Below are positions 8,200 through 16,354 of a stretch of DNA of 64,000 bases, piece after piece. The DNA comes from Actinacidiphila bryophytorum. GTDB taxonomy: Bacteria; Actinomycetota; Actinomycetes; Streptomycetales; Streptomycetaceae. The notes beneath the pieces were generated by a model, which saw nothing but the letters and a program-made list of their open reading frames with translations, did not search any database and was not told the origin of the DNA. The position numbers and the translations under genes were made by a program. Each line of letters begins with the position of its first letter. Positions within the stretch are counted from its first letter, which is position 1. The stretch covers positions 62,001-126,000 of the forward strand of contig NZ_JAFFIX010000024.1 of assembly GCF_016916835.1 (NCBI RefSeq), written 5' to 3'.

Positions 8200-10026
8200 T
8201 CACGCCCGGTAGAGGGCCTCGATCTCCGCCGCGTAGGCCGCCTCGATGGCCCGCCGCTTCAACTTCAGCGACGGCGTCAGGGTGCCGCGCTCCTCGCTGA
8301 ACTGCCCGCCCAGTATCCGGAAGGTCCTGATCGACTCGGCCTGCGAGACCAGCGTGTTGGCGGCGACCACCGCCCGCCGGATCTCCGTCTCCAGGTCCGG
8401 GTCGTGCAGCAGCTCCGCCTGCAGCAGCCGCGGCTTGCCGCGCATCGTCAGCCAGTGCGTGACGGCCTCCGGGTCGAGGGTCACCAGGGCCGCGACGAAC
8501 GGCCGGTCGTTGCCGACGACCACGCACTGCGCCACCAGCGGGTGCGCCCGCACCCGGTCCTCCAGCGCGATCGGCGACACGCTCTTGCCGCCGCTGGTCA
8601 CCAGGATCTCCTTCTTGCGCCCGGTGATGGTCAGATAGCCGTCCTCGTCGAGCGCCCCGATGTCCCCGGTGGCCAGCCAGCCGTCCCGCAGCACCTCGTC
8701 GGTGGCCTTGACGTTGTTGAGGTAGCCGGTGAAGACCTGCCCGCCGCGCAGCCAGATCTCGCCGTCCTCCGCGATCAGCACCGTCGTCCCCGGCACCGGC
8801 AGCCCCACGGTGCCGAAACGGGTCTGCTCCGGCGGGTTCGCGGTCGCCGCCGCGGTGGTCTCGGTCAGGCCGTAGCCCTCGTAGATCGTGACGCCCGCGC
8901 CGGAGAAGAACAGCCCGATCCGCCGCTCCATCGCCGAGCCGCCGGAGATCGCGTGCCGCACCCGGCCGCCGAGGGCGCCGCGTACCTTGCTGTAGACCAG
9001 CTTCTCGTAGAGCTGGTGCTGCATGCGCAGGCCCGCGCTGGGACCGGGGCCGGTACCGAAGGCCCTGGCCTCCATCGCCTCCGCGTGCCGGACGGCCACC
9101 TCCACCGCCTTGTCGAACGGCCCGAGCCGCCCGCCCACCTCGGCCTTGCGCCGCGCGGCCTGGAAGACCTTCTCGAAGACGTACGGCACCGCGAGCACGA
9201 ACGTCGGCCGGAAACCCGCAAGCGACGGGATCAGGTCGGACGCGGTCATGCTGGGCTGGTGGCCGAGCCTGATCCGGTGCCGGACGCAGGCCACCTCCAC
9301 CATCCGGCCGAAGACGTGCGCGAGCGGCAGGAAGAGCAGTGTCGACGGCTCCTCGCCCGGCTTGTTGGAGAAGACCGGTTCCCAGCGCGCCACCACGTTG
9401 TCGGTCTCGGCCATGAAGTTGGCGTGCGTGAGGATGCAGCCCTTGGGGCGGCCCGTGGTGCCCGAGGTGTAGATGACGGTGGCGACCGCCTCCGGCGTCA
9501 CCGCCAGCCGGTGCCGCTCCACCACGTCGTCGCCGATGTCCCGGCCGGCCTGCGACAGCTCCTCGACGCAGCCCGCGTCCAGCTGCCACAGCCGGTTCAG
9601 CCGCGGCAGCTCGTCGACCGCGGCGCCCACCGTCATCGCGTGGTCCTCGTGCTCCACCACCGCCGCGACCGCGCCCGAGTCGTGCAGCATCCAGCGGACC
9701 TGCTCCGAGGACGAGGTCGGGTAGACCGGCACCGACTGGGCTCCGATCGCCCACAGCGCGAAGTCGAACAGCGTCCACTCGTAGCGGGTGCGGCTCATGA
9801 TCGCGACGCGGTCGCCGAAGCGTACGCCCTCCGCGAGCATGCCCTTGGCGACCGCGACCACCTGGTCGCGGAACTCGGCGGCGGTGACATCGTGCCATGT
9901 GCCCCGGTCGTCGGCGCGGGACAGCACCACCTGGTCCGGGGCCTGCCGTGCGTTGCCGAACACGGCATCCGCCAGACCGCCGGCCTGGGGTGCGGTGGCC
10001 AGCGCGGGGACGGTGAACTGACGCAA
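8200..10026 (-). CDS. Long-chain fatty-acid-CoA ligase (AMP-forming)
   Basis: A 608-residue member of the adenylate-forming superfamily that activates fatty acids with ATP and CoA. Visible motifs: the phosphate loop YTSGTTGRPKG, the adenine motif GYGLTETTA, the ATGD motif before the hinge, and the C-terminal lysine region PSLKLKR. Length and the FAAL-lacking insertion pattern fit FadD15/long-chain AMP ligases of actinomycetes. The start is TTG (10024-10026), supported by an AGGAGAG ribosome site six bases upstream; no better in-frame start is near. The promoter region holds the palindrome GTAAGTTAC about 34 bases upstream, which is shared with the desaturase gene. Monocistronic by layout. Chain length specificity cannot be read. 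Confidence 0.92.
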   Translation of the reverse strand: MRQFTVPALATAPQAGGLADAVFGNARQAPDQVVLSRADDRGTWHDVTAAEFRDQVVAVAKGMLAEGVRFGDRVAIMSRTRYEWTLFDFALWAIGAQSVPVYPTSSSEQVRWMLHDSGAVAAVVEHEDHAMTVGAAVDELPRLNRLWQLDAGCVEELSQAGRDIGDDVVERHRLAVTPEAVATVIYTSGTTGRPKGCILTHANFMAETDNVVARWEPVFSNKPGEEPSTLLFLPLAHVFGRMVEVACVRHRIRLGHQPSMTASDLIPSLAGFRPTFVLAVPYVFEKVFQAARRKAEVGGRLGPFDKAVEVAVRHAEAMEARAFGTGPGPSAGLRMQHQLYEKLVYSKVRGALGGRVRHAISGGSAMERRIGLFFSGAGVTIYEGYGLTETTAAATANPPEQTRFGTVGLPVPGTTVLIAEDGEIWLRGGQVFTGYLNNVKATDEVLRDGWLATGDIGALDEDGYLTITGRKKEILVTSGGKSVSPIALEDRVRAHPLVAQCVVVGNDRPFVAALVTLDPEAVTHWLTMRGKPRLLQAELLHDPDLETEIRRAVVAANTLVSQAESIRTFRILGGQFSEERGTLTPSLKLKRRAIEAAYAAEIEALYRA

Positions 10027-10059
10027 CGGGTGCTCTCCTAGGACCGCTCAGTGCGGGGC

Positions 10060-10069
10060 CGTAAGTTAC
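10060..10069. promoter_or_regulatory. Possible lipid-gene operator CGTAAGTTAC in the fadD leader
   Basis: The core GTAAGTTAC is a perfect 9-bp palindrome 35-44 bases upstream of the acyl-CoA ligase TTG start. On the minus strand it contains TAACTT, which could be the -10 hexamer, so a bound regulator would block initiation. The same core lies upstream of the acyl-ACP desaturase at 24876-24886. The rest of the 300-bp gap (10027-10326) shows no gene or other clear signal. Function is inferred from placement only. Confidence 0.4.
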
Positions 10070-10326
10070 CCGATCCGCAAGGCCTGCGGGAGGGGCCGGA
10101 AATTCTCGGTGATTCGGACGTTTGTGCTGGTCGGACGGCACTCCCCGGGTGTGACAAGGTCCGCGGTGGAATCCCGGGTTCAGCCGCGGCGCCGCCCCGG
10201 GCCCGGATCTCCACGAAATCTGCCCGCGCCGGTCACGGTCGCTCCACCCTCTCGGCTCCCGTCCGTCCCCCGCGCCCCAGCCGGAACAGCACCGCCGACC
10301 GGCAGGTCAGCGGACCGACGAGCAGG

Positions 10327-11199
10327 TCACGGCAGCGGCCGGTGGAGCAGGCCGCCACCTGCCAGAATGGCATCGGCGAGCGCGTCCGCCGCCTCCTGTG
10401 CACCAGAATCCCGCCGCCCGTGCAGCAGCACGAAGTCCACCCCGCCGAGATCGGGCAGCCCGCAGGCGCGGGCCGGCACCCGTACCAGACCGGCCGGAAT
10501 CAGCCCTTGCGCATGCGCCATCACCCCGAGCCCGGCCTTCGCCGCCGCGACCAGCCCGCTCAGCGACCCGCTGGTGCCCGCCACCCGCCACGCTCTGCCG
10601 TGCCGCTCCAGCACGTCGAGCACCCTGGCCCTGGTGATCCCCGGCGGGGGGAAGGCGATCAGCGGCACCGGGCGCCGCGGGTCCAGCCGCAGCCGCTCCC
10701 CGCCGATCCACACCAGCTTGTCCCGCCACATCAGCCGGCCGGGACCCTCCGGGCTGTGCCGCTTGGCCAGGCACAGGTCGAGCCCGCCCGCCTCCAGCCG
10801 CTCGTGCAGGGTCCCCGACAGCTCGAAGGTCAGCTCCAGGTCCACCTCGGGGTGCGCCTGCCGGAAGGCCGCCAGGATCTCCGGCAGCCTGGTCGGCGCG
10901 AAGTCCTCCGACACCCCGAAACGCAGCCGCCCGCGCAGCCGGGTCCCGGCGAAGAAGGACGCGGCCCGCTCGTTGGCCTCCAGGATCGGCCGGGCGAAGC
11001 CGAGCATCGCCTCGCCGTCCTCGGTCAGCTCCACCCCGTGGGTGTCCCGCAGGAAGAGCCGGCAGCCCGCGGCCTCCTCCAGTCGCCGCACATGCTGGCT
11101 GACGGTGGACTGCCGCAGCCCGAGCCGGTGCGCGGCCTGTGTGAAGCTCAGCGTCTGCGCGACGGCGAGGAACGTACGCAACTGGGCCGGCTCGAACAT
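10327..11199 (-). CDS. LysR-family transcriptional regulator
   Basis: A 290-residue regulator with the N-terminal winged helix-turn-helix of LysR proteins (FEPAQLRTFLAVAQTLSFTQAAHRLGLRQSTVSQHVRRLE, residues about 2-41, quoted here by its ends FEPAQ and RRLE) followed by a two-lobed effector-binding domain. The ATG at 11197-11199 is the first in-frame start with an intact HTH. LysR proteins usually regulate a divergent neighbour; none is divergent here, since fdhD lies upstream in the same direction with a 118-bp gap. Its target and inducer cannot be named from the sequence. Confidence 0.9.
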   Translation of the reverse strand: MFEPAQLRTFLAVAQTLSFTQAAHRLGLRQSTVSQHVRRLEEAAGCRLFLRDTHGVELTEDGEAMLGFARPILEANERAASFFAGTRLRGRLRFGVSEDFAPTRLPEILAAFRQAHPEVDLELTFELSGTLHERLEAGGLDLCLAKRHSPEGPGRLMWRDKLVWIGGERLRLDPRRPVPLIAFPPPGITRARVLDVLERHGRAWRVAGTSGSLSGLVAAAKAGLGVMAHAQGLIPAGLVRVPARACGLPDLGGVDFVLLHGRRDSGAQEAADALADAILAGGGLLHRPLP

Positions 11200-11317
11200 G
11201 GCGGCACGTTATCGCCGGGCGTGATGGCAGTCAGGGCGGTAACCGGCCAACCTGATCGCACCCCTTGCGCGGCCGGCCGTCACAGCCGCAGCGCGGCCCG
11301 CCGTCGCAGGACGGGCC

Positions 11318-12163
11318 TCAGTGCGCCCCATGGGGCGCCAGCGCGACACGCTCCTCGCCCGCGTAGACGTTCATCGAGTCGCCGCGCAGGAAGCCCACCA
11401 GCGTCAGCCCGCTCTCCCTTGCCAGGTCCACCGCCAGCGACGACGGCGCCGACACGGCCGCGAGTACCGGGATGCCGGCCATCACCGCCTTCTGCGCCAG
11501 CTCGAAGGACGCGCGGCCCGACACCATCAGTATCCGGTCGGCCAGCGGCAGCCGCCCCTCCCGCAGCGCCCGCCCCACCAGCTTGTCCACCGCATTGTGC
11601 CGCCCGACGTCCTCGCGCAGGTCGAGCAACTCGCCATCCGCAGAGAACAGCCCGGCCGCGTGCAGCCCGCCCGTGCGGTCGAAGACCGCCTGCCCTTCCC
11701 GCAGCCGCTCCGGCAGTCCGGCCAGCAGACCCGGGGTCAGCCGCGGCAGCGCGTCCCCGGCTATCGGCAGCCGCGAGGTGGTGCGCACCGCGTCGAGGCT
11801 GGCCTTGCCGCACACCCCGCACGAGGAGGACGTGTAGACGTTGCGCTCCAGGCTGATGTCCGGCACCTGCGCCCCGCGGGCCAGCGTCACGTCGACCACG
11901 TTGTACGTGTTCGCGCCGTCCGCCGTCGCACCCGCGCAGTACACGACGTTCGCGACCTCGTCCGCGGCGGCCAGCACGCCCTCACTGACCAGGAAACCCG
12001 TGGCCAGGGCGAAGTCGTCACCCGGTGTGCGCATGGTGACCGCGAGCGGGCGGCCGTTCAGCCGGATCTCCAGCGGCTCCTCGGCGACCAGGGTGTCGGC
12101 CCTGTGGTCGGCGGCCCCACCGCGGATCCGCAGCACCCGGCGCCTCTCGGTGACCCGTCCCAT
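11318..12163 (-). CDS. fdhD: Formate dehydrogenase accessory sulfurtransferase FdhD
   Basis: FdhD passes sulfur from the cysteine desulfurase IscS to the molybdenum cofactor of formate dehydrogenase. The 281-residue protein has the family's CxxC pair in SSSCGVCG (Cys115 and Cys118), the GDDFALATGFL segment, and the REDVGRHNAVDKL and SGRASFELAQKA segments typical of FdhD. The start is ATG at 12161-12163. Formate dehydrogenase itself is not in the window, so the partner lies elsewhere. It is divergent from chorismate mutase with 117 bp between the starts. Confidence 0.95.
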   Translation of the reverse strand: MGRVTERRRVLRIRGGAADHRADTLVAEEPLEIRLNGRPLAVTMRTPGDDFALATGFLVSEGVLAAADEVANVVYCAGATADGANTYNVVDVTLARGAQVPDISLERNVYTSSSCGVCGKASLDAVRTTSRLPIAGDALPRLTPGLLAGLPERLREGQAVFDRTGGLHAAGLFSADGELLDLREDVGRHNAVDKLVGRALREGRLPLADRILMVSGRASFELAQKAVMAGIPVLAAVSAPSSLAVDLARESGLTLVGFLRGDSMNVYAGEERVALAPHGAH

Positions 12164-12280
12164 CCGCCCTCACTCCCTCCGTCGCCGTCCCGACCCCGGC
12201 CCTGCACCCGGCGAGGGTGTCATAGGGTGATCCGGACCGTGCAGCCATGCACCACGGACCTACCAGGATGGCAGACCGAG

Positions 12281-12634
12281 ATGAGCGACCAGCCGACCGC
12301 CGAGCACACCCTGGTGGGTGACGAGCAGGCCCTGCAGCGCCTCAGGGAGCTGCGCGGCAGCATCGACAACCTGGACGCCGCCCTGGTCCACCTGCTGGCG
12401 GAGCGCTTCAAGTGCACCCAGCAGGTCGGCGAACTCAAGGCCGCCCACGACCTCCCTCCGGCCGACCCGGCCCGCGAGGCCGACCAGATCGCCCGCCTCC
12501 GCCGCCTGGCCGAGGACGCCAGGCTCGACCCGGCCTTCGCCGAGAAGTTCCTGAACTTCATCATCGAGGAGGTCGTCCGCCACCACCGCGCGATCGCCGC
12601 CCGCCCCCAGCAGGGCGGCGGGAATCGCAGGTGA
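12281..12634 (+). CDS. Chorismate mutase (AroQ-type, monofunctional)
   Basis: A 117-residue all-helical AroQ-fold protein that converts chorismate to prephenate for phenylalanine and tyrosine. Visible hallmarks: LRELRGSIDNLDAALVHLLAER (ends LREL and LAER), with the conserved Arg-Ile-Asp helix, then FKCTQQVGELKAAH with the active-site Lys, and the C-terminal helix FAEKFLNFIIEEVVRHH. The length fits stand-alone actinobacterial enzymes, not the secreted AroQ-gamma type, as no signal peptide is present. ATG 12281 was chosen because upstream in-frame codons read as non-protein sequence. A possible tRNA promoter (TGAGAA, 17 bp, TATCGT at 12654) follows the stop. Confidence 0.9.
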   Translation: MSDQPTAEHTLVGDEQALQRLRELRGSIDNLDAALVHLLAERFKCTQQVGELKAAHDLPPADPAREADQIARLRRLAEDARLDPAFAEKFLNFIIEEVVRHHRAIAARPQQGGGNRR

Positions 12635-12703
12635 GAAGCACTGCCGATCCTTGGTATCGTGGACCTTGTCACCACGACCCGACCGGTCGCGGCGGCACAC
12701 CCG

Positions 12704-12788
12704 GTCCGGGTGGCGGAATGGCAGACGCGCTAGCTTGAGGTGCTAGTGCCCTTTATCGGGCGTGGGGGTTCAAGTCCCCCCTCGGACA
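12704..12788 (+). tRNA. tRNA-Leu (anticodon GAG)
   Basis: An 85-base class II tRNA. The acceptor GTCCGGG (12704-12710) pairs with CTCGGAC (12781-12787) with one G-U, the discriminator is A12788, and CCA is not encoded. The anticodon arm is CTAGC-TTGAGGT-GCTAG, giving GAG, which reads CUC and CUU leucine codons. The long variable arm is TGCCCTTTATCGGGCG and the T arm is GGGGG-TTCAAGT-CCCCC. A strong hairpin terminator follows at once. Confidence 0.97.
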
Positions 12789-12795
12789 CATCACG

Positions 12796-12828
12796 AAGGA
12801 CCCCCGGCAGGTGCCGGGGGTCCTTTTT
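12796..12828 (+). terminator. Intrinsic terminator of tRNA-Leu
   Basis: A GC-rich stem of about 14 bp (AAGGACCCCCGGCA pairing with TGCCGGGGGTCCTT) with a very short loop, followed by a run of five T. It begins eight bases after the mature tRNA end. It also lies 20 bp from the stop of the convergent hypothetical gene and may serve both directions. Confidence 0.9.
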
Positions 12829-12847
12829 GCCGCTTGCCACCGCGGGG

Positions 12848-13213
12848 TCAGCGCAGGTCGGTGATCTCGGGGGCGAAGACCGTGCCCAGGGGCTCGGGAC
12901 CCACGTACTGCTGGCAGTTGCACTGCTGGGGCTCGTACTGGACGGGTTTGCGGTCGGCGTCCCAGAGGGAGGGTGCCTCCACCACCGCGTGGCACTTGCC
13001 GTCGTCCTTGCCGTGCATCGCCAGGTGGTGGGTGCAGCCGCAGACCGGCTCGGGCGGGCGGTTCGCCGTCGCCAGGGCGTGCTGCCGGCGCTCCTCGGCC
13101 TTGATCAGTTCGAGCTTGCGCTTGTGCCGGAGCTTCGTCGCGGCACTGATCTTGTCGCCGACGAAGCCGCTGCCGAACAGCAGGACCGGAATAATCCACC
13201 ACAAATTGTCCAC
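12848..13213 (-). CDS. Membrane-anchored small Cys/His protein, unknown function
   Basis: I do not recognise a named family. The 121-residue product begins with one hydrophobic helix (DNLWWIIPVLLFGSGFVGDK), then a basic helix KLRHKRKLELIKAEERR that looks coiled-coil, then a Cys/His-rich tail with CGCTHHLAMHG, a later CH, and CNCQQY that could bind zinc. GTG 13211-13213 was chosen because the open frame further upstream encodes an Arg/Pro-rich non-protein-like stretch and this start places the membrane helix at the N-terminus. The frame is preserved and its composition is protein-like. Similar small proteins are common in streptomycetes, from memory. It is convergent with tRNA-Leu and 73 bp downstream of psuK. 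Confidence 0.7.
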   Translation of the reverse strand: MDNLWWIIPVLLFGSGFVGDKISAATKLRHKRKLELIKAEERRQHALATANRPPEPVCGCTHHLAMHGKDDGKCHAVVEAPSLWDADRKPVQYEPQQCNCQQYVGPEPLGTVFAPEITDLR

Positions 13214-13286
13214 GTGCGACCACCCCGTCCCGTTGTGCGCATCAGCATATCGCCGCCGGTGGAAGGCCGTTCGGCAGCGGCCCAGG

Positions 13287-14195
13287 TCAGGCGGCCGGCG
13301 GCCGACCGCCGACCAGGGCCACGGCCTCCGCGGCCGTCCGGCAGCCGGCGGCCAGCGCCGCCGGCAGGTCCGCGCCGGACAGCCGGGCCGCCAGCAGGCC
13401 GCCGGTGAAGGCGTCGCCCGCGCCCGTGCTGTCCACCGCGGTGGCCGGGGCGGCCGGCGCGCGGGCCACGATCCGGCCCTCCCGGGCGGCCAGCGCGCCC
13501 GCCGCACCCAGCGTCACCACCACCGTGCCGCCGCCGCGGCTCAGCGCGGCCGCGGCGGCGGCCGGGTCGTCCGCACCCGACAGCAGCGCCGCCTCGGCCG
13601 CGTTGGGCAGCAGCAGGTCGGTGTCCGACACCAGGTCGAGGAAGCGCTGCGCCCCCAGCCCGCGCAGGAATCCCGCCGACGCCGGATCCACGCTCACCGG
13701 CAGCCCCCTCGCCCGGGCCGCCTTGCCGGCCACGGCCGCCAGTTCCCGCCCCGGCTCGCAGAAGAAGAGGTAGCCCGACAGATGGACATGGCCGACGCCG
13801 TCCAGCAGCGCCTCGTCCCAGTCGGCGGGGCCGAGCCGGAAGGCCGCGCCGCTGTCGGTCACCAGGGTGCGTTCTGCTGCCGCGTCCACCAGCGCGATCA
13901 CCACGGCGGTCGGCTGCTCCGCGTCGACCCGCAGCACCGGCTCCACGCCCGCCGCCACCAGAGCGGCCCGGTGCCACTGCGCCGAGTCCGTACCCGCCCT
14001 GGCCAGCAGCCGCACATTCCTGGCGCCCGCGCGCGCCGCCCAGCACGCAGCATTGGCCCCCGCGCCCCCGGGAAGCACCGCGATACGGGCCGCCGTGTCG
14101 GTGTCCGCCGCCAGCGGCTCCGTGTGCCGCGCCACCACGTCGGTGACCACGTCCCCCACGACCAGCAGCCCGCCGCCGCGGCCCGCCCCGCTCAC
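13287..14195 (-). CDS. psuK: PfkB-family kinase, probable pseudouridine kinase
   Basis: A 302-residue ribokinase-fold sugar kinase. It has the N-terminal GDVVTDVV strand, the PGGAGANAA substrate glycines and the C-terminal PfkB signature DSTGAGDAFTGGLLA with the catalytic Asp. Pseudouridine kinase makes pseudouridine 5'-phosphate for cleavage by PsuG; this role is taken from the coupling to psuG, since PfkB kinases look alike. GTG 14193-14195 overlaps the psuG stop in a GTGA junction, so I prefer it to the GTG at 14208, which would give a 19-bp overlap. The pair forms a two-gene leftward operon for pseudouridine salvage from RNA turnover. Confidence 0.85.
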   Translation of the reverse strand: MSGAGRGGGLLVVGDVVTDVVARHTEPLAADTDTAARIAVLPGGAGANAACWAARAGARNVRLLARAGTDSAQWHRAALVAAGVEPVLRVDAEQPTAVVIALVDAAAERTLVTDSGAAFRLGPADWDEALLDGVGHVHLSGYLFFCEPGRELAAVAGKAARARGLPVSVDPASAGFLRGLGAQRFLDLVSDTDLLLPNAAEAALLSGADDPAAAAAALSRGGGTVVVTLGAAGALAAREGRIVARAPAAPATAVDSTGAGDAFTGGLLAARLSGADLPAALAAGCRTAAEAVALVGGRPPAA

Positions 14196-15115
14196 CGCTG
14201 CTGCGACCACGCGACGGCGATGTCCCCGGCCAGCGCCACGTTGCCGCGCACCGCGGCGAGATTCGCCTCCAGCGAGGCGCCCTGCGTGTGCTCGGTCAGA
14301 TACGCCAGCAGATACGGCGTGATCGCCTGCCCGGTCACGCCCTCGCGTTCCACCGCCGCCAGGGCCTCGGCCAGCACCCGGTCGTGCAGGGCGCGGTCCA
14401 GCTCGTGCTCGGGCGGCACCGGATTGGCGACGATCAGGGCCGAGTCGTGGCCGCCGAGCGTGTCCTGGCCGCGCATCACCGCGGCCACCTCCCGCGCGTC
14501 CCGCACCGTCCAGTCAACCGGCTCGCCCGAGTCCGTCAGATAGAACCCGGGGAATCGGTCGGTCCCGAAGCCCAGGACGCCGACGCCCAGCGTCTCCAGC
14601 CGCTGCAACGTCGCCGGCACGTCCAGGATCGACTTCACGCCCGCGCACACCACGGTGATCCGGGTGCGGGCCAGCAGCGCGAGGTCGGCGGACTCGTCCT
14701 GCACGTCCGTCCAGCCGCGGTGCACCCCGCCCAGGCCCCCGGTGCCGAACACCCGGATCCCCGCCCGGGCCGCAAGGAAGGCGGTACCCGACACGGTCGT
14801 CGCCCCGCTCACCCCCGCGGCCATCGCCGGAGCCAGGTCCCGGAAGCCGAGCTTGCGCATGTCCGGGTCGGTGGCGACCCGCTCGACCTCCCCTTCGGTC
14901 AGCCCCACCCGGGGCACCCCGTCGATCACCGCGACGGTCGCCGGTACGGCCCCGGCTTTCCTGACGACGGCCTCCAGCTCGCGGGCCACCAGCAGGTTGC
15001 GCGGCCGCGGCAGCCCGTGCGCGATGATCGTCGACTCCAGCGCGACCACCGGCTCCCGCCGCCTGAGCGCATCCCCGACCTCGGCCGAGGTCACCACCTC
15101 ACCATGTCTGTCCAC
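14192..15115 (-). CDS. psuG: Pseudouridine-5'-phosphate glycosidase
   Basis: Cleaves the C-glycosidic bond of pseudouridine 5'-phosphate to uracil and ribose 5-phosphate. The 307-residue protein shows the family landmarks VALESTIIAHGLPRP near the N-terminus, GVPRVGL, the KLGFRDLAPAMA region with the Lys used for ring opening, TTVSGT, FGTGGLGGVHRG, the CAGVKSILDVPAT motif and the NPVPPEHEL segment. The GTG at 15113-15115 sits about 20 residues before the conserved core; the upstream in-frame sequence is Gly/Arg-rich and not conserved-looking. It is the first gene of the operon with psuK. There is no transporter nearby, so it probably acts on internal RNA breakdown products. Confidence 0.95.
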   Translation of the reverse strand: MDRHGEVVTSAEVGDALRRREPVVALESTIIAHGLPRPRNLLVARELEAVVRKAGAVPATVAVIDGVPRVGLTEGEVERVATDPDMRKLGFRDLAPAMAAGVSGATTVSGTAFLAARAGIRVFGTGGLGGVHRGWTDVQDESADLALLARTRITVVCAGVKSILDVPATLQRLETLGVGVLGFGTDRFPGFYLTDSGEPVDWTVRDAREVAAVMRGQDTLGGHDSALIVANPVPPEHELDRALHDRVLAEALAAVEREGVTGQAITPYLLAYLTEHTQGASLEANLAAVRGNVALAGDIAVAWSQQR

Positions 15116-15241
15116 CCCCTCTACCTGGCACTGCGCACCACCGCCCAAACCTCCTGCGGGCGTGCCATGGAGCGCCCTTGCAGGTCCGCTTGTCCGTGGA
15201 GCCTGGCATGATGGGCACCATGACGCAGACCCGAAAGGCCG

Positions 15242-15670
15242 ATGGCGCGTAGGCCCCCCGGCGCCATCCGCTCTCAGCGGTGGCCGGACCGCAGCGCCAC
15301 TCGTCCAGTCCGCCGGATCCCCGGCGTTTCCCCCCGAGTCCAGTCGGCCGTCCACCGGATCGAAGCCCGGCATCTCGGGCGTGGTGCGGTCGCCGATGCC
15401 CTGCACCGATACGAGCGCTTCCTCCGCCAACCCGGGAGATACCTCCGTCTGCCTTGGACCGAATGCCCTTGCTGCGACACGACGGACGCCCGGGACATCC
15501 TCGAAGACGCACTCCGCCGGTTGCCCCCCGCAGCACGGGCGGAGCTCGGCAGAGTCGTTGCCCGACTGGACGAGGAGTTCCTCCGCCGAACCCTGCCCGA
15601 TCCTCGGGCCGCATCCGTCAGTTCGTGGCATGCGGCAGCGTGGTGGCGGAAGAGAATCCGCGAGCAATGA
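15242..15670 (+). CDS. Hypothetical protein with CPCC motif, 142 aa
   Basis: I do not recognise a characterised family. The product has a basic N-terminus, a central TECPCCDTTDARDILEDAL stretch with one Cys-Pro-Cys-Cys cluster that could bind metal or be redox active, and a helical C-terminus rich in Leu, Arg and Glu (PPAARAELGRVVARLDEEFL). From memory similar short proteins occur in streptomycetes. ATG 15242 is preceded by GAAAGG as a ribosome site. The gene is divergent from psuG. The 220 bp after its stop hold the fMet tRNA promoter; another frame there reads partly protein-like (ESLRAELFRARALEDG), so a frameshifted extension is possible but unproven. Confidence 0.55.
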   Translation: MARRPPGAIRSQRWPDRSATRPVRRIPGVSPRVQSAVHRIEARHLGRGAVADALHRYERFLRQPGRYLRLPWTECPCCDTTDARDILEDALRRLPPAARAELGRVVARLDEEFLRRTLPDPRAASVSSWHAAAWWRKRIREQ

Positions 15671-15849
15671 CCGGGGGAGCTGCTGCGACGCCGAGAGCCT
15701 GAGGGCCGAGCTGTTCCGTGCCCGCGCGCTGGAGGACGGTGTCCGGCACCGCAAGCTTCTGGCCTTCGCACTCGACCACATGGGCATGGAGCCGCGGCGC
15801 TCCCGGCGCACGGAGTCCGGTCGCCGGGAGCGTCGGGGCGGGAATGGAT

Positions 15850-15878
15850 TTGGCGTGAGCGCGCCTAACGCGTAGTGT
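15850..15878 (+). promoter_or_regulatory. Promoter of the initiator tRNA gene
   Basis: TTGGCG at 15850-15855 and TAGTGT at 15873-15878 are separated by 17 bp, matching a primary sigma-factor promoter. The mature tRNA begins 13 bases after the -10 hexamer, leaving a short 5' leader for RNase P. Read by eye. Confidence 0.65.
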
Positions 15879-15890
15879 GATGTTCACCGA

Positions 15891-15964
15891 CGCGGGGTGG
15901 AGCAGCTCGGTAGCTCGCTGGGCTCATAACCCAGAGGTCGCAGGTTCAAATCCTGTCCCCGCTA
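15891..15964 (+). tRNA. Initiator tRNA-fMet (anticodon CAT)
   Basis: A 74-base tRNA. The anticodon arm is CTGGG-CTCATAA-CCCAG, so it has CAT and the three G-C pairs that mark initiator tRNAs. The first acceptor base C15891 faces T15963, the unpaired 1-72 end that lets the formylated tRNA be recognised. The T arm is GCAGG-TTCAAAT-CCTGT; CCA is not encoded. A perfect hairpin follows. Confidence 0.96.
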
Positions 15965-15970
15965 CTGAAC

Positions 15971-16004
15971 GCGAAGGCCCGGTGCTCAGGCACCGGGCCT
16001 TCGC
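15971..16004 (+). terminator. Terminator of tRNA-fMet
   Basis: A perfect 15-bp stem, GCGAAGGCCCGGTGC pairing with GCACCGGGCCTTCGC, with a four-base loop TCAG. There is no T-run beyond CTGTT, as is common for streptomycete terminators. It is 31 bp from the stop of the convergent DUF6343 gene and may work in both directions. Confidence 0.8.
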
Positions 16005-16034
16005 GCTGTTCGCGGGCGCATGGGGCGCATGGCT

Positions 16035-16313
16035 TCAGCGGTGCCTTCTGCGGGGCTCGTCCGCCGGGCGGTAAGGCGGGATGGAGCGGCCGGGCTGGTA
16101 GTGCGGGCCTTGGCGCATGTGGCGCACCACGATCACGCAGTCGGCCGCCGCGAGCGCGGCGATCGCCGCGCAGAATCCGGCCCAGCCGGGCTGGTCGAAG
16201 ATCGCGAAGCCGACGGCCGCGGCGATTCCCCAGACCAGGCCGCACACGGCGAGGCCGAGCCGCAGCCGCAGCGGGCTGCGGGCCTGGGTCGGTTCGTATC
16301 CGGTTCTGCGCAT
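16035..16313 (-). CDS. Small two-helix membrane protein (DUF6343-like)
   Basis: A 92-residue protein with basic ends and two hydrophobic helices: LGLAVCGLVWGIAAAVGFAIF and AGFCAAIAALAAADCVIVV (quoted ends only approximate the span). The start MRRTGYEPTQARSPLRLR and the tail HYQPGRSIPPYRP are those I associate with the streptomycete DUF6343 family, whose function is unknown. ATG at 16311-16313 is the only start that includes both helices. It is 41 bp downstream of the TetR gene in the same direction and may be cotranscribed, but the spacing does not prove it. Confidence 0.75.
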   Translation of the reverse strand: MRRTGYEPTQARSPLRLRLGLAVCGLVWGIAAAVGFAIFDQPGWAGFCAAIAALAAADCVIVVRHMRQGPHYQPGRSIPPYRPADEPRRRHR

Positions 16314-16354
16314 GGAGCGGCTCCCCTCCCCTCCAGCATCCACCCTCGACGGGG

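Noticed and set aside
5654..10141. Minus-strand open frame of about 1500 codons
   Set aside because: It lies antisense to the phosphoesterase and out of frame with the acyl-CoA ligase; its Arg/Gly/Pro-rich translation and lack of motifs mark it as a GC-bias artefact.
15209..15253. Short frame beginning Met-Met-Gly-Thr-Met-Thr-Gln before the CPCC protein
   Set aside because: Stops after 14 codons at TAG and has no clear ribosome site; perhaps the remnant start of a lost gene, but not supportable.
15671..15875. Possible frameshifted extension of the CPCC protein
   Set aside because: Some helical-looking residues exist in another frame, but there is no motif and the DNA also holds the fMet tRNA promoter.
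12282..16010. tRNA genes as attachment sites of an integrated element
   Set aside because: No integrase, no duplicated tRNA 3' end and only housekeeping genes beside either tRNA.
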